Shown here: positions 1 through 10,299 of the stretch, in pieces
Position numbering within the stretch: the stretch's first letter is position 1
Layout: each line of letters starts with the position of its first letter
DNA from: Pseudomonadales bacterium
Lineage (GTDB): Bacteria > Pseudomonadota > Gammaproteobacteria > Pseudomonadales > Ketobacteraceae
Reading direction: 5' to 3'
DNA: 64,000 nt
NCBI GenBank assembly: GCA_020062665.1
Contig: JAGUVW010000013.1
Coordinates: forward strand, 1 to 64,000
Made by a program: the position numbers and the translations under genes
Notes under the pieces: model-generated
Databases searched by the model: none
Seen by the model: only the letters and a program-made list of their open reading frames with translations
What the model was told of the DNA's origin: nothing

Positions 1-657
1 CCCCGCGGCCGCCTGACTGCCGAGAAAGTCTGCAAGGCCGTGGGCCATTTCCTGCCGGACAACGCCATCATCGTGGACGAATCCATCACCTCAGGCCTGA
101 TGCTGAACGCCATGACCGCTGGCGCGCCCCGCCACGACATGATCACGCTGACCGGCGGCGCCATCGGTCAGGGCCTGCCCAATGCGGTGGGTGCAGCGAT
201 TGCCTGCCCGGATCGCCCGGTGATCGCCCTGATCGGCGACGGCACTGCCATGTACACCATTCAATCCCTGTGGACCATGGCGCGGGAACAGCTCAACGTC
301 ACCTCGATCATTTTCAACAACGCCTCGTATTCGGTGCTGAATATCGAGATCGAGCGCGTCGGCGCCCTTGAGGTGGGGGAAAAAGCCAAGGCGCAACTGG
401 ATCTGAACGGCCCGGTGCTGAACTTTTCCCAACTGGCACAGAGCATGGGCGTGCACGGCGTGCGCGCAAGCACGGCAGAAGATCTGGGCAAGGCACTGGA
501 ATATGCGCTGGCGCACAACGGCCCGCACCTGATCGAAGTGATGGTGCCGGAATCCCTCAATGGCGTGAAACGCAAGGTGCTGCCCTGGGTGCTGCGTTCG
601 CTGCCCAACCTGCCGCTGGCGCTGACACGGGCACTGAAAAAGAAAATCGCGCCGTGA
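1..657 (+). CDS. ThDP-dependent enzyme, C-terminal part (5' truncated by window)
   Basis: This is the C-terminal thiamine-diphosphate-binding domain of an acetolactate synthase / benzoylformate decarboxylase-type enzyme. The reading frame is open from base 1, so the true start lies upstream of the window. About 218 residues are visible. They include the ThDP/Mg2+ motif, which begins GDGTAMYT and ends about 30 residues later with IIFNNASYS, and the preceding GGAIGQGLPNAVGAA segment typical of this superfamily. The substrate cannot be told from this domain; a 2-keto acid decarboxylase, a carboligase and a biosynthetic acetolactate synthase all remain possible. The next gene, a GMC oxidoreductase, starts 22 bases downstream on the same strand, so the two are probably co-transcribed and may act in one small-molecule oxidation pathway. 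Confidence 0.85.
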   Translation, partial: PRGRLTAEKVCKAVGHFLPDNAIIVDESITSGLMLNAMTAGAPRHDMITLTGGAIGQGLPNAVGAAIACPDRPVIALIGDGTAMYTIQSLWTMAREQLNVTSIIFNNASYSVLNIEIERVGALEVGEKAKAQLDLNGPVLNFSQLAQSMGVHGVRASTAEDLGKALEYALAHNGPHLIEVMVPESLNGVKRKVLPWVLRSLPNLPLALTRALKKKIAP

Positions 658-679
658 TGCACGCCGGGAGCGAATCCGC

Positions 680-2311
680 ATGACAGCCGACACCGAACAA
701 CACAACGCTGCCGAGTTTGACTACGTTATCGTGGGCGCCGGATCGGCGGGCTGTGTGCTCGCCAACCGGCTGTCGGCGGATTCGCGCCACAGGGTCTGCC
801 TGATCGAAGCAGGGCCCAGCGATCGCACCTACTGGATTCGCAACTGCAATCCGCTGAACATGCTGGTGCTGATGAACAGCCGGCGCTACAACTGGCGCTA
901 CCACACCGAGCCCGATCCACGCACGGGCAACCGGCGTTTCTTCTGGCCCCGCGGCCGGGCCCTGGGCGGTTCCAGTTCGGTGAATGCCATGATCTACACC
1001 CGCGGCCATCCACAGGATTACGATCACTGGGCCGCGCTTGGCAATCCGGGCTGGGACTATGCCAGCGTACTGCCCTGGTTTCGCCACTCGGAACGCCAGC
1101 AGCGCGGCGCCGATCAATGGCACGGTGATCAGGGCAGCATGGATGTGGTGGACACCAACGCTCACTTTCCTGTCAGCGAAGCGTTTGTAAAAGCCTGCGG
1201 GGAAGCGGGCCTGCCACTCAACGACGATTTCAACGGCGCCCAGCAGGAAGGCTGCGGCTTCTTCCAGGTCACCCAGACGCCCGGCGGCCAGCGTGCCAAC
1301 AGCGCCTATTCCTTTCTGGACGATGCGCTGTCGCGCCCCAATCTGACGGTGATGAGCGATGTCCGCGTCACCCGCGTCTGCTTCGAAGGCAAAACCGCCA
1401 CCGGTGTGGAAATCTGTCGCCAAGCTCCCCACGGATCCCGTGAAATACTGCGCGCACGCAAGGCGGTGATTCTCAGTGCCGGTGTCATCAACTCCCCCCA
1501 TCTGCTCAAACTGTCAGGCGTTGGCCCGGCGGAAGAATTGCGCCAGCACGGCATTGCGCTGGTGCACGATCTGCCCGGCGTCGGGGAAAACCTGCAGGAT
1601 CACCCCGATGTCATCATCCGATGCCTGGACAAGAGTGGCACGTCGATGGCGGTCGCGCCGCGCCTGAACAGCCTGAAATTCTTCGCCCGCATGCTGTTCC
1701 AGAAACCCTTTATCTTCACGCCCACGGACTGCGGCGGCTTTGTGCGCTCCCATCCGGATGAACCGATTCCCGATCTGCAGCTGCAGTTTGCCGCCGTGCG
1801 CATGCAGCCCCATGGCCGCGGCCTGTTCACGCCCATGCGCGCCGGTTTTGTGTTGCACATCTGTCATCTGCGTCCGGACAGCCGGGGCCGGGTACTGTTG
1901 CGCAGTGCAGATCCCTTTGCCGATCCAGTGATCCATGCCGGTTACTTCAGCCAGCGCAAGGAACTGGATGCACTGGTGCGCGGCGTGCGGCTGGGGCGCC
2001 AGATTCTGGCCCAGCCCGCACTGCAGGCCTTTCATGGTGGCGAGGAAAGTCCCGGACCCGCGATTCAGCAAGACGACGAATTGCGGCAATGGATTCTCGA
2101 TCATGTGGAAACGGTTTATCACACCGCCGGCACCTGCCCCATGGGCAACGACGCCATGGCGGTGGTGGATGCCAATCTGAAGGTGCATGGCGTGCAACGC
2201 CTGCGGGTGATTGATTCGTCGATCATGCCGACCATCACTGGCAGCAATATCCACGCGCCCACCGTGATGATTGCCGAGCAGGGTGCGCAGCGGATTTTGC
2301 GGGGAGACTAA
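680..2311 (+). CDS. GMC family FAD-dependent oxidoreductase (choline dehydrogenase-like)
   Basis: This 543-residue protein is a flavin-dependent alcohol/choline dehydrogenase-type enzyme. The N-terminal Rossmann motif reads YVIVGAGSAGCVLANRLS. The first GMC signature (RGRALGGSSSVNAMIYTRG) lies near residue 95-115 and the second (GVINSPHLLKLSGVG) near residue 265. The C-terminal catalytic region carries YHTAGTCPMG and, later, GSNIHAP, which supply the His and Asn of the active site. The length is normal for the family. A GGGAG ribosome-binding site variant (cgggag) precedes the ATG. It follows the ThDP enzyme gene by 22 bases, so co-expression is likely. The substrate is unknown; choline, long-chain or cyclic alcohols are possible. 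A strong bidirectional terminator follows. Confidence 0.92.
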   Translation: MTADTEQHNAAEFDYVIVGAGSAGCVLANRLSADSRHRVCLIEAGPSDRTYWIRNCNPLNMLVLMNSRRYNWRYHTEPDPRTGNRRFFWPRGRALGGSSSVNAMIYTRGHPQDYDHWAALGNPGWDYASVLPWFRHSERQQRGADQWHGDQGSMDVVDTNAHFPVSEAFVKACGEAGLPLNDDFNGAQQEGCGFFQVTQTPGGQRANSAYSFLDDALSRPNLTVMSDVRVTRVCFEGKTATGVEICRQAPHGSREILRARKAVILSAGVINSPHLLKLSGVGPAEELRQHGIALVHDLPGVGENLQDHPDVIIRCLDKSGTSMAVAPRLNSLKFFARMLFQKPFIFTPTDCGGFVRSHPDEPIPDLQLQFAAVRMQPHGRGLFTPMRAGFVLHICHLRPDSRGRVLLRSADPFADPVIHAGYFSQRKELDALVRGVRLGRQILAQPALQAFHGGEESPGPAIQQDDELRQWILDHVETVYHTAGTCPMGNDAMAVVDANLKVHGVQRLRVIDSSIMPTITGSNIHAPTVMIAEQGAQRILRGD

Positions 2312-2354
2312 GCGCTGTTTTTTCAAAGTTCTTTTTGCCAATCACAACGCAATA

Positions 2355-2390
2355 AAAAACCCCGGCCAGCACGACCGGGGTTTTTGTTTT
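2355..2390. terminator. Bidirectional Rho-independent terminator
   Basis: An 11-bp perfect stem (AAAAACCCCGG at 2355-2365 with CCGGGGTTTTT at 2375-2385) has a 9-nt loop and A/T tracts on both sides. It lies between the convergent GMC oxidoreductase and katG and can serve both. Confidence 0.92.
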
Positions 2391-2405
2391 CGCCAGCGTA
2401 TCAAC

Positions 2406-4661
<2,256 letters not shown>

Positions 4662-4700
4662 TCATCATAGTCACTTTGCTTGATTTTAAAATTTGATTGT

Positions 4701-4716
4701 TATCATCGTTTCGATA
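4701..4716. promoter_or_regulatory. Palindrome upstream of katG, possible operator
   Basis: TATCATCGTTTCGATA contains the perfect inverted repeat ATCG-TTT-CGAT, flanked outward by T/A and TATC/GATA symmetry. It sits in the AT-rich stretch about 110 bases upstream of the katG start, where a regulator site would be expected. It does not clearly match a full OxyR or Fur consensus. Confidence 0.35.
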
Positions 4717-4841
4717 GGTTTTATGAATTGGGTAATGCGTGGCCCGCTTACACCGCTCGTAATGTTTCGAGCAACCAGGACAAGAATAGTTCAGATTCGC
4801 CGGCACCCCGTTTGCAGGCTGCGGCTGGGCGGGTCAGGCGC

Positions 4842-5702
4842 TCACGCGCCCTTCGGCATCTGCTTCTGGCTTTGCGCGCCAAGATCCCTGTTGCGCAACA
4901 GGATCGACTGGGTGCTGAAGCCCACCGGCCCCGCCAGATCGAAGATCTGACCCATCACCGTGCCGGTGCCCAGGTCGTCGTAGGTGGCGTGGGTCTGGAT
5001 GCCGATCCACTCGCCCTCGGGCGGGCGGTGCAGGTTGAGGGTGGTGTCGGGATTGATGCCGAAATAGGGCAGATTCATCGTCCACTGACCTGTCATCACC
5101 CGATCCGCGATGCTGGGAATGGAGTAGGTCCAGTCCGCCGCCAGCGCCACCCGCAACAACGGCGTGGCAAACAGGGTTGGCAGCACCGGCTGCTTCAGGC
5201 GGAACCACATGATCGCGGGCCGCGCTTCCACATCCATGCGCACATCAATGGCGTGATGAAAACCTTCGCGTTTCGCAGCGTGGGAAAACAGGTCATCCGG
5301 CAGCGGCTCTGGCAGACGTGGCACCTCGCCCTGGAATTTCATCCGCGATGCCACCGGCACGTCCGCCACCCGGTAACGCAGGGCGCTGGCCCGCACGCAT
5401 TCCTCGCCACCGGCCCGAATCGAAATATCCAGCACCTCCATGTTGCGGCCACCCTTGCGCACCTCGGTGTGCAGTTGCACCGGCGCCACCGGCGCGGCCT
5501 TCATCATGTCCACGGTGAGGCGGGTGACCTGACGGGGAATGTCCGACGGATGCTGCTCCGCCGCCAGCGCCGCCATCAGCAGCATCGCACTGCCATGCTG
5601 GGTGCCGGGATACCAGGGGCCGCTGGTCAGCGCGCTGGGGATCAGCAGATCGCCGTCCTGCTGGAAGATGGGTTGGTCAGGGGAAAGCGGGAGACTGCTC
5701 AT
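4842..5702 (-). CDS. Acyl-CoA thioesterase-like protein (double hotdog fold)
   Basis: This 286-residue protein resembles the thioesterase-like superfamily (TesB-type tandem hotdog domains). The first half has the substrate-tunnel segment GTQHGSAMLLMAALAAE followed by a beta-rich stretch with RLTVDMMKAAPVAP. The second half has the motif GEWIGIQTHATYDDLGTG, which resembles the conserved W/T...D.G block of TesB-like enzymes. I chose the ATG at 5702 because the next upstream start adds eight residues that do not look like part of the fold. It is divergent from a thiolase gene, so a role in acyl-CoA turnover (beta-oxidation or steroid/fatty acid degradation) is inferred. The physiological substrate is unknown. 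Confidence 0.75.
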   Translation of the reverse strand: MSSLPLSPDQPIFQQDGDLLIPSALTSGPWYPGTQHGSAMLLMAALAAEQHPSDIPRQVTRLTVDMMKAAPVAPVQLHTEVRKGGRNMEVLDISIRAGGEECVRASALRYRVADVPVASRMKFQGEVPRLPEPLPDDLFSHAAKREGFHHAIDVRMDVEARPAIMWFRLKQPVLPTLFATPLLRVALAADWTYSIPSIADRVMTGQWTMNLPYFGINPDTTLNLHRPPEGEWIGIQTHATYDDLGTGTVMGQIFDLAGPVGFSTQSILLRNRDLGAQSQKQMPKGA

Positions 5703-5950
5703 GAAGACAATACTCAATCGGCACAACGAAGCAAACCGATATTAGGTACTCAGGCGAGCAGGCACTATGACCGGAAGTGCCAGAAATTCGGCCATTTGAT
5801 CAATCGGCGCCATCTTTCACCCAGGGTAAATAATCTGTCAGGCCAGGCCTGCTTTCCACCCGGAACTGATCAGTCACATGCGCTAGAATAGAGCGCTTTC
5901 GTCACCCTTTCTTTCCACTTTTCCGCAACACAAACAGAGGGAGAACCACC

Positions 5951-7180
5951 ATGTCAGAAGCCTGGATCATCGACGTCGCCCGCACCCCCCGTAGCGTCGG
6001 CAAGCAAGGCAAGGGCGCCCTGTGGGAAATCCACCCCCAGCGCCTGATGTCCACCGTGCTCAAGGCCCTGGCCGAGCGCAACAGCCTGAACACCGCCGAG
6101 ATCGACGACGTCATCATCAGCTGCAACTACCAGTACCTGAAGCAGGGCCAGTGCATCGCCCGCATGGCGGCGCTGGACGCAGGCTATGACATCCGCTCCT
6201 CCGGCGTGGCCATCGACCGTTTCTGCGGCGGCGGCATCACCTCGGTGAACATGGCCGCGGCGTCCATCATGTCCGGCATGGAAGACCTGATCGTGGCCGG
6301 CGGCGTGGAAATGATGTCTTACCAGAAGGAACAGGGCCTGCTCGGCCCCCTGGACGGCTGGAACCTGCACCTGCGAGAAATGTACCCCCAGATCAACGTG
6401 GGCATCGCGGCGGACGTGATTGCCACCGAGGAAGGCTACAGCCGCGCCGCCCTGGATGCGTTCGCGGCGGAAAGCCAGCGGCGCTCCGGCGTGGCCATGG
6501 CCGAAAACCGCTTCGCCAAGAGCCTGATCCCCGTGTACAAGGACGACGGCTCGCTGGCCCTGGCCAATGAAGAATTCCCGCGCCCAACCACGACTGCCGA
6601 GAAACTCGCGGAACTGGCGCCGGTGTTTGCCAACCTGATGGATCTACCCTATTTCGACTCCGGCCTGACCTACCGTCAGATGGTGCAAAAACGCTGGCCG
6701 AACCTGCAGCTCAATCACGTGCACCATGCCGGTAACTCGTCGGGCGTGGTGGATGGCGCGGGTGCAGTGGTAGTGGCATCGCCCGCCTACGCCAAGGCCC
6801 ACGGCCTGAAGCCCCGCGCCCGCATCAAGGCGATGGCGAACATGGGCCACGCGCCGGAGTACATCCTGAATGCGCCGGTCAATGCCGCGAAGAAAGTGCT
6901 GGCGAAAGCCAAGATGAACCTGAGCGACATCGACCTGTTCGAAATCAACGAAGCCTTCGCGGTAGTGCCGATGAAGTTCATGCGCGATCTGAATGTGGAT
7001 CACGCCAAGGTGAACGTGAACGGCGGCGCGATTGCGCTGGGCCATCCGATCGGTGCCACCGGCTCCATGCTGATCGGCACACTGCTGGATGAGCTGGAGC
7101 GTCAGGACAAGGCTACTGGCCTCGTCACCATGTGTGCGGCGGGCGGTATGGCGCCGGCGATCATCATCGAGCGGATGTAA
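5951..7180 (+). CDS. Thiolase family protein (acetyl-CoA C-acyltransferase)
   Basis: This 409-residue thiolase catalyses thiolytic cleavage or condensation of acyl-CoA. The acylated nucleophile is Cys92 in [35 protein letters not shown] and the C-terminal CAAGGMAPA block supply the remaining active-site His and Cys residues. The length is standard. A GGGAG ribosome-binding site precedes the ATG. The gene is divergent from the thioesterase-like gene (about 250 bases between starts) and ends in its own terminator. The sequence alone does not separate a degradative FadA-like thiolase from a biosynthetic acetoacetyl-CoA thiolase; the context suggests degradation. Confidence 0.93.
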   Translation: MSEAWIIDVARTPRSVGKQGKGALWEIHPQRLMSTVLKALAERNSLNTAEIDDVIISCNYQYLKQGQCIARMAALDAGYDIRSSGVAIDRFCGGGITSVNMAAASIMSGMEDLIVAGGVEMMSYQKEQGLLGPLDGWNLHLREMYPQINVGIAADVIATEEGYSRAALDAFAAESQRRSGVAMAENRFAKSLIPVYKDDGSLALANEEFPRPTTTAEKLAELAPVFANLMDLPYFDSGLTYRQMVQKRWPNLQLNHVHHAGNSSGVVDGAGAVVVASPAYAKAHGLKPRARIKAMANMGHAPEYILNAPVNAAKKVLAKAKMNLSDIDLFEINEAFAVVPMKFMRDLNVDHAKVNVNGGAIALGHPIGATGSMLIGTLLDELERQDKATGLVTMCAAGGMAPAIIIERM

Positions 7181-7199
7181 CCGATCCGCTTACCGAAAT

Positions 7200-7230
7200 A
7201 GCCCAGTCGCGATCGGCTGGGCTTTTTTCC
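7200..7230 (+). terminator. Rho-independent terminator after thiolase gene
   Basis: The stem AGCCCAG (7200-7206) pairs with CTGGGCT (7217-7223) and is followed by a T run. It lies 20 bases after the thiolase stop. Confidence 0.85.
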
Positions 7231-7266
7231 TTTCTACGTTGTGCACAGACAATACGCCACGTAGAT

Positions 7267-8304
7267 TCACATCCGCCCGTGGCAGAACACGCAGCCGAAA
7301 TTGCTGTTGGCGTAGACTTCCATGAACGGGCTGCCGGTTTCACCGTACTGGGCGAACTTCTGCAGAAACCCGTCCGGGTCAGCGGCCACACCTTCCACGA
7401 TGTAGTTGAAATACCAGTCGTCATACCCCGGCGCCTGACGGGCGCGCTCGATCCACAGCAGCATGTTGTCGCGGTCGCCGACGCGGGCGTAGCCTTCTGC
7501 CTGATGAAACGCCAGTCCCGGCACCGAGAATGGCGCCTTGACCGTGTTATCCACGCAGAAATACACATCGCAGGGAATTTCTTCCATCATGGTGACCGTG
7601 GTCGCGGGCACACCGGTTGAAAGAGGAAAACCAATCAAGGTGCCACCGATGGCGAACGCCGCTCCGATGCCCACGTGATAGGCGTCGTCGACCGCCTGGT
7701 TGGCCAGATCAGTCGCCGTTCCCCAGCGGCGGAAAACAGCGGCATTGGCCATGTTCAGCGCCTGCAGGAACGCCGGTGCGGCAATGCCGTCGGGATCGAG
7801 TGCCTGCGAACGCTTCATGTCAGGCGCCACATACACATTGCTCAGGATGGAATACTGGATCTTGCCGTTTTCCAGGGCGCTCGCCAGCCGCAGTGCGCCA
7901 CGCAGGAAGTGGGCGCGGGCCAGGCGTTCGTGATCATCCCAGTCCTGCAAGCGCTTGATGGCGTTGTTCAACCGCTGCTCCGCCAGATCGCGCTCGCTGC
8001 GACGGCCATCGGAAAAGCCCTGCCAGAACGCCTGATCGGCGCATTGGTAGATTTCCTCGTGGGATTTGCCTGCCAGCGAACCTTCGCACACCTGCCAGGG
8101 ACTGGCGATGCGCGGCACCGTGTCGGCACGGGCACTGGGCAGCTTGAAGGTGGACGGCTTGAGGCACTCGGCAATCTGCTCGGCGGTGGGTTTAGTTGCC
8201 AGATCGAAATCGTAAATCACCGGTACCTTGCAGGTGTCCACCTTGGCGCAGGCCGACAGCATCGCCACTGCCAGCAGAAGCAGCGTTTTCGTTGTTCGCA
8301 GCAT
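7267..8304 (-). CDS. Lipoprotein of unknown function ending in a CxxCH motif
   Basis: I do not recognise this 345-residue protein. It starts with a lipoprotein signal peptide (LLLLAVAMLSAC, lipobox Cys19), so it should be anchored in a membrane facing the periplasm. The middle is helix-rich, with segments such as EQRLNNAIKRLQDWDDHER that may be TPR-like. A hydrophobic glycine-rich segment (GIGAAFAIGGTLIGFPLS) lies near residue 215. The last residues are FGCVFCHGRM, which hold a CVFCH motif, the usual site for covalent c-type haem, placed five residues from the C-terminus. A GGGGGAA ribosome-binding site supports the start. It is convergent with the thiolase gene and stands alone. A haem-binding role is an inference from the motif only. 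Confidence 0.8.
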   Translation of the reverse strand: MLRTTKTLLLLAVAMLSACAKVDTCKVPVIYDFDLATKPTAEQIAECLKPSTFKLPSARADTVPRIASPWQVCEGSLAGKSHEEIYQCADQAFWQGFSDGRRSERDLAEQRLNNAIKRLQDWDDHERLARAHFLRGALRLASALENGKIQYSILSNVYVAPDMKRSQALDPDGIAAPAFLQALNMANAAVFRRWGTATDLANQAVDDAYHVGIGAAFAIGGTLIGFPLSTGVPATTVTMMEEIPCDVYFCVDNTVKAPFSVPGLAFHQAEGYARVGDRDNMLLWIERARQAPGYDDWYFNYIVEGVAADPDGFLQKFAQYGETGSPFMEVYANSNFGCVFCHGRM

Positions 8305-8493
8305 GAGATTCCCCCGGAAAAAGTCTCAATGGTTGTCCAGTTGCCTATTGTTTTGATTTTATGGAAAGCAACTTTACATTGATCATACTGGAAGGATGTC
8401 GCTTCGCCTACCCGCAGGCGACGACCGCGTCTGCCGTGACCTGATCGGCTCTGATGGTTACACTGACGTCCTGTTTCAGCGCCGGAATCCACC

Positions 8494-9138
8494 ATGACCA
8501 CCCGTGACGACATCGCCCGCATCCGCAACGACTACGCCCGCGAGCGCCTGGGGCCAGAGGATTGTCTGCCCGATCCGGTGGCGCAGTTCAGCCGCTGGCT
8601 GGATGAAGCCATCGCGTCCCAGGTGAATGAGCCGACAGCGATGAATGTGGCGACCGTGGAAAACGGCCGGCCGTCGGCGCGCATGGTGCTGTTGAAGGGC
8701 ATCGAGAACGGCGCCTTCCTGTTCTACACCAATTATGAAAGTCGCAAGGGCCGCCAGATTGAGGCCAATCCGTTTGTGGCGCTGACACTGTTCTGGCCGG
8801 AGCTGGAGCGGCAGGTGCGCGTCGAGGGTAGTGTGCGCCGGGTGTCGGCGGAAGCGTCTGACACCTACTTCGCCTCGCGCCCCTACCAGAGCCGGGTGGG
8901 CGCCTGGGCATCTGACCAGAGCCAGCCGCTGGACAGCACCGCTACCCTGGTGGCCCGCGCGGCCAAATACGCGGCGAAGTATGCGCTGCACGTGCCGCGT
9001 CCGCCCCACTGGGGTGGCTTTGCGGTGACACCGGAGCGCGTCGAATTCTGGCAGGGCCGGCCTTCGCGCCTGCATGATCGCGTGTTGTATCTGCGCAGCG
9101 ATCAGGGTGACTGGCTGCGGCAGCGGCTTTATCCCTGA
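8494..9138 (+). CDS. pdxH: Pyridoxamine 5'-phosphate oxidase PdxH
   Basis: This 214-residue FMN enzyme oxidises pyridoxamine/pyridoxine 5'-phosphate to pyridoxal 5'-phosphate, the last step of PLP formation and salvage. The typical FMN-binding segments [29 protein letters not shown] and [13 protein letters not shown] are present. The C-terminal dimerisation/PLP part reads [12 protein letters not shown]...[12 protein letters not shown]. The length matches bacterial PdxH. It is followed closely by crcB and a LON-domain gene on the same strand, which may form a loose transcription unit without an obvious functional link. Confidence 0.97.
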   Translation: MTTRDDIARIRNDYARERLGPEDCLPDPVAQFSRWLDEAIASQVNEPTAMNVATVENGRPSARMVLLKGIENGAFLFYTNYESRKGRQIEANPFVALTLFWPELERQVRVEGSVRRVSAEASDTYFASRPYQSRVGAWASDQSQPLDSTATLVARAAKYAAKYALHVPRPPHWGGFAVTPERVEFWQGRPSRLHDRVLYLRSDQGDWLRQRLYP

Positions 9139-9202
9139 GACGTGATCCAGCCCTTCGATTAGAATCGGTTGACCCCCGGTTTTCTGCCAACAAGGACACC
9201 GC

Positions 9203-9586
9203 ATGCTGTATTCGATTCTTGCCATCAGTATCGGCGCATCCCTCGGCGCAACTTTGCGCTGGTTGCTGGGCCTGTGGCTGAATACGTTTCATCACAGCCT
9301 GCAGGTGGGCACACTCGCCGCCAATCTGATCGGCGGCTATCTGATTGGCGTGGCCATGGCGCTGTTCCTGCAGCATCCACATCTGTCGCCGGAATGGCGC
9401 CTGCTGGTGATCACCGGATTTTTGGGCGGGCTCACCACGTTCTCGACGTTTTCTGCCGAGGTGGCGGCGCTGATCCAGCAGCAGAAGCTGTTCTGGGTAG
9501 CAGCCACCATCGGCACGCATCTGATTGGCTCGGTGACGCTGACGATCCTGGGCATTGCCACCGTCACGCTGCTGCGTCGTATGTAA
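9203..9586 (+). CDS. crcB: Fluoride ion channel CrcB/Fluc
   Basis: This 127-residue membrane protein with four predicted transmembrane helices belongs to the CrcB/Fluc family, which exports fluoride as a dual-topology dimer in the inner membrane. The family signature [13 protein letters not shown] is present near residue 75, and the N-terminal [10 protein letters not shown] and [14 protein letters not shown] segments are typical. An AAGGA ribosome-binding site precedes the ATG. I saw no fluoride riboswitch in the 64 bases after pdxH. It lies between pdxH and the LON-domain gene, 15 bases before the latter. Confidence 0.93.
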   Translation: MLYSILAISIGASLGATLRWLLGLWLNTFHHSLQVGTLAANLIGGYLIGVAMALFLQHPHLSPEWRLLVITGFLGGLTTFSTFSAEVAALIQQQKLFWVAATIGTHLIGSVTLTILGIATVTLLRRM

Positions 9587-9601
9587 TGGCAGGAGCGCAC
9601 A

Positions 9602-10240
9602 ATGACTTCGACTGAAATGCCTGTGTTTCCGCTGAATACACCGCTGCTGCCGGGTTGCCAGATGCCGCTGCAGATTTTCGAGAAACGCTATCTGGACATG
9701 GTGTCGCACTGCATGCGCTCGCAATCGCTGTTCTGCGTGGCGCTGCTACGACCAGGCGCGGAACGGCACGAAGTCATCACCCCGGATCTGACACCGGCCC
9801 TCACCGCGCTGCCGTTCTATGACCTGGGCACCAGCGCGCGCATTGTGGATTTCAGTCAGCGGGAAAATGGCTTGCTCGGCATCACGATCCAGGGCGAACA
9901 GCGGGTGACACTGAGCCAAGCTCGGCAGGAACACAGTGGTTTGTGGCAGGCGGTGACGGAGCCCCGCGCCGAGCAGTACGATGCCGACGATCATGACGAC
10001 GCCCAGTGGAGCGGTTTTCTGCAGCAGCTGATCCGGCTGGCGGGACTGCAGTCATTGTCGATCGCGGTGGAAACACTGACCGGCGAGCAGATCATGAATT
10101 ACCTGATCATGCTGCTGCCGTTGCCTGCGCCACTGAAGCAGGATCTGCTGGCAACGGATTCCCATCGGCAGCGCTGGCAGACATTGGAAAGCGCGCTGGC
10201 GCTGATATCCGAGCAGAGTGGTCAACGCCGGCCCAGCTGA
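9602..10240 (+). CDS. LON peptidase substrate-binding domain protein
   Basis: This 212-residue protein consists only of the N-terminal substrate-recognition domain of Lon protease (LON/PUA-like). It begins with the characteristic PVFPLNTPLLPGCQMPLQIFEKRY and lacks the AAA+ and protease domains. Stand-alone proteins of this type are common in Gammaproteobacteria; their function is poorly known. A helix-rich C-terminal half follows (LIRLAGLQSLSIAVETL and after). AGGAG precedes the ATG, and the gap to crcB is 15 bases. It is convergent with the glgX operon. Confidence 0.9.
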   Translation: MTSTEMPVFPLNTPLLPGCQMPLQIFEKRYLDMVSHCMRSQSLFCVALLRPGAERHEVITPDLTPALTALPFYDLGTSARIVDFSQRENGLLGITIQGEQRVTLSQARQEHSGLWQAVTEPRAEQYDADDHDDAQWSGFLQQLIRLAGLQSLSIAVETLTGEQIMNYLIMLLPLPAPLKQDLLATDSHRQRWQTLESALALISEQSGQRRPS

Positions 10241-10299
10241 TCAATACGCTGTGGTGACAGCGGCGCGTTACCGTGGATATTGCCGCCAAAATCTTCCTG

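Noticed and set aside
9139-9202. Fluoride riboswitch before crcB
   Set aside because: The gap is only 64 bases and shows none of the conserved fluoride-aptamer segments.
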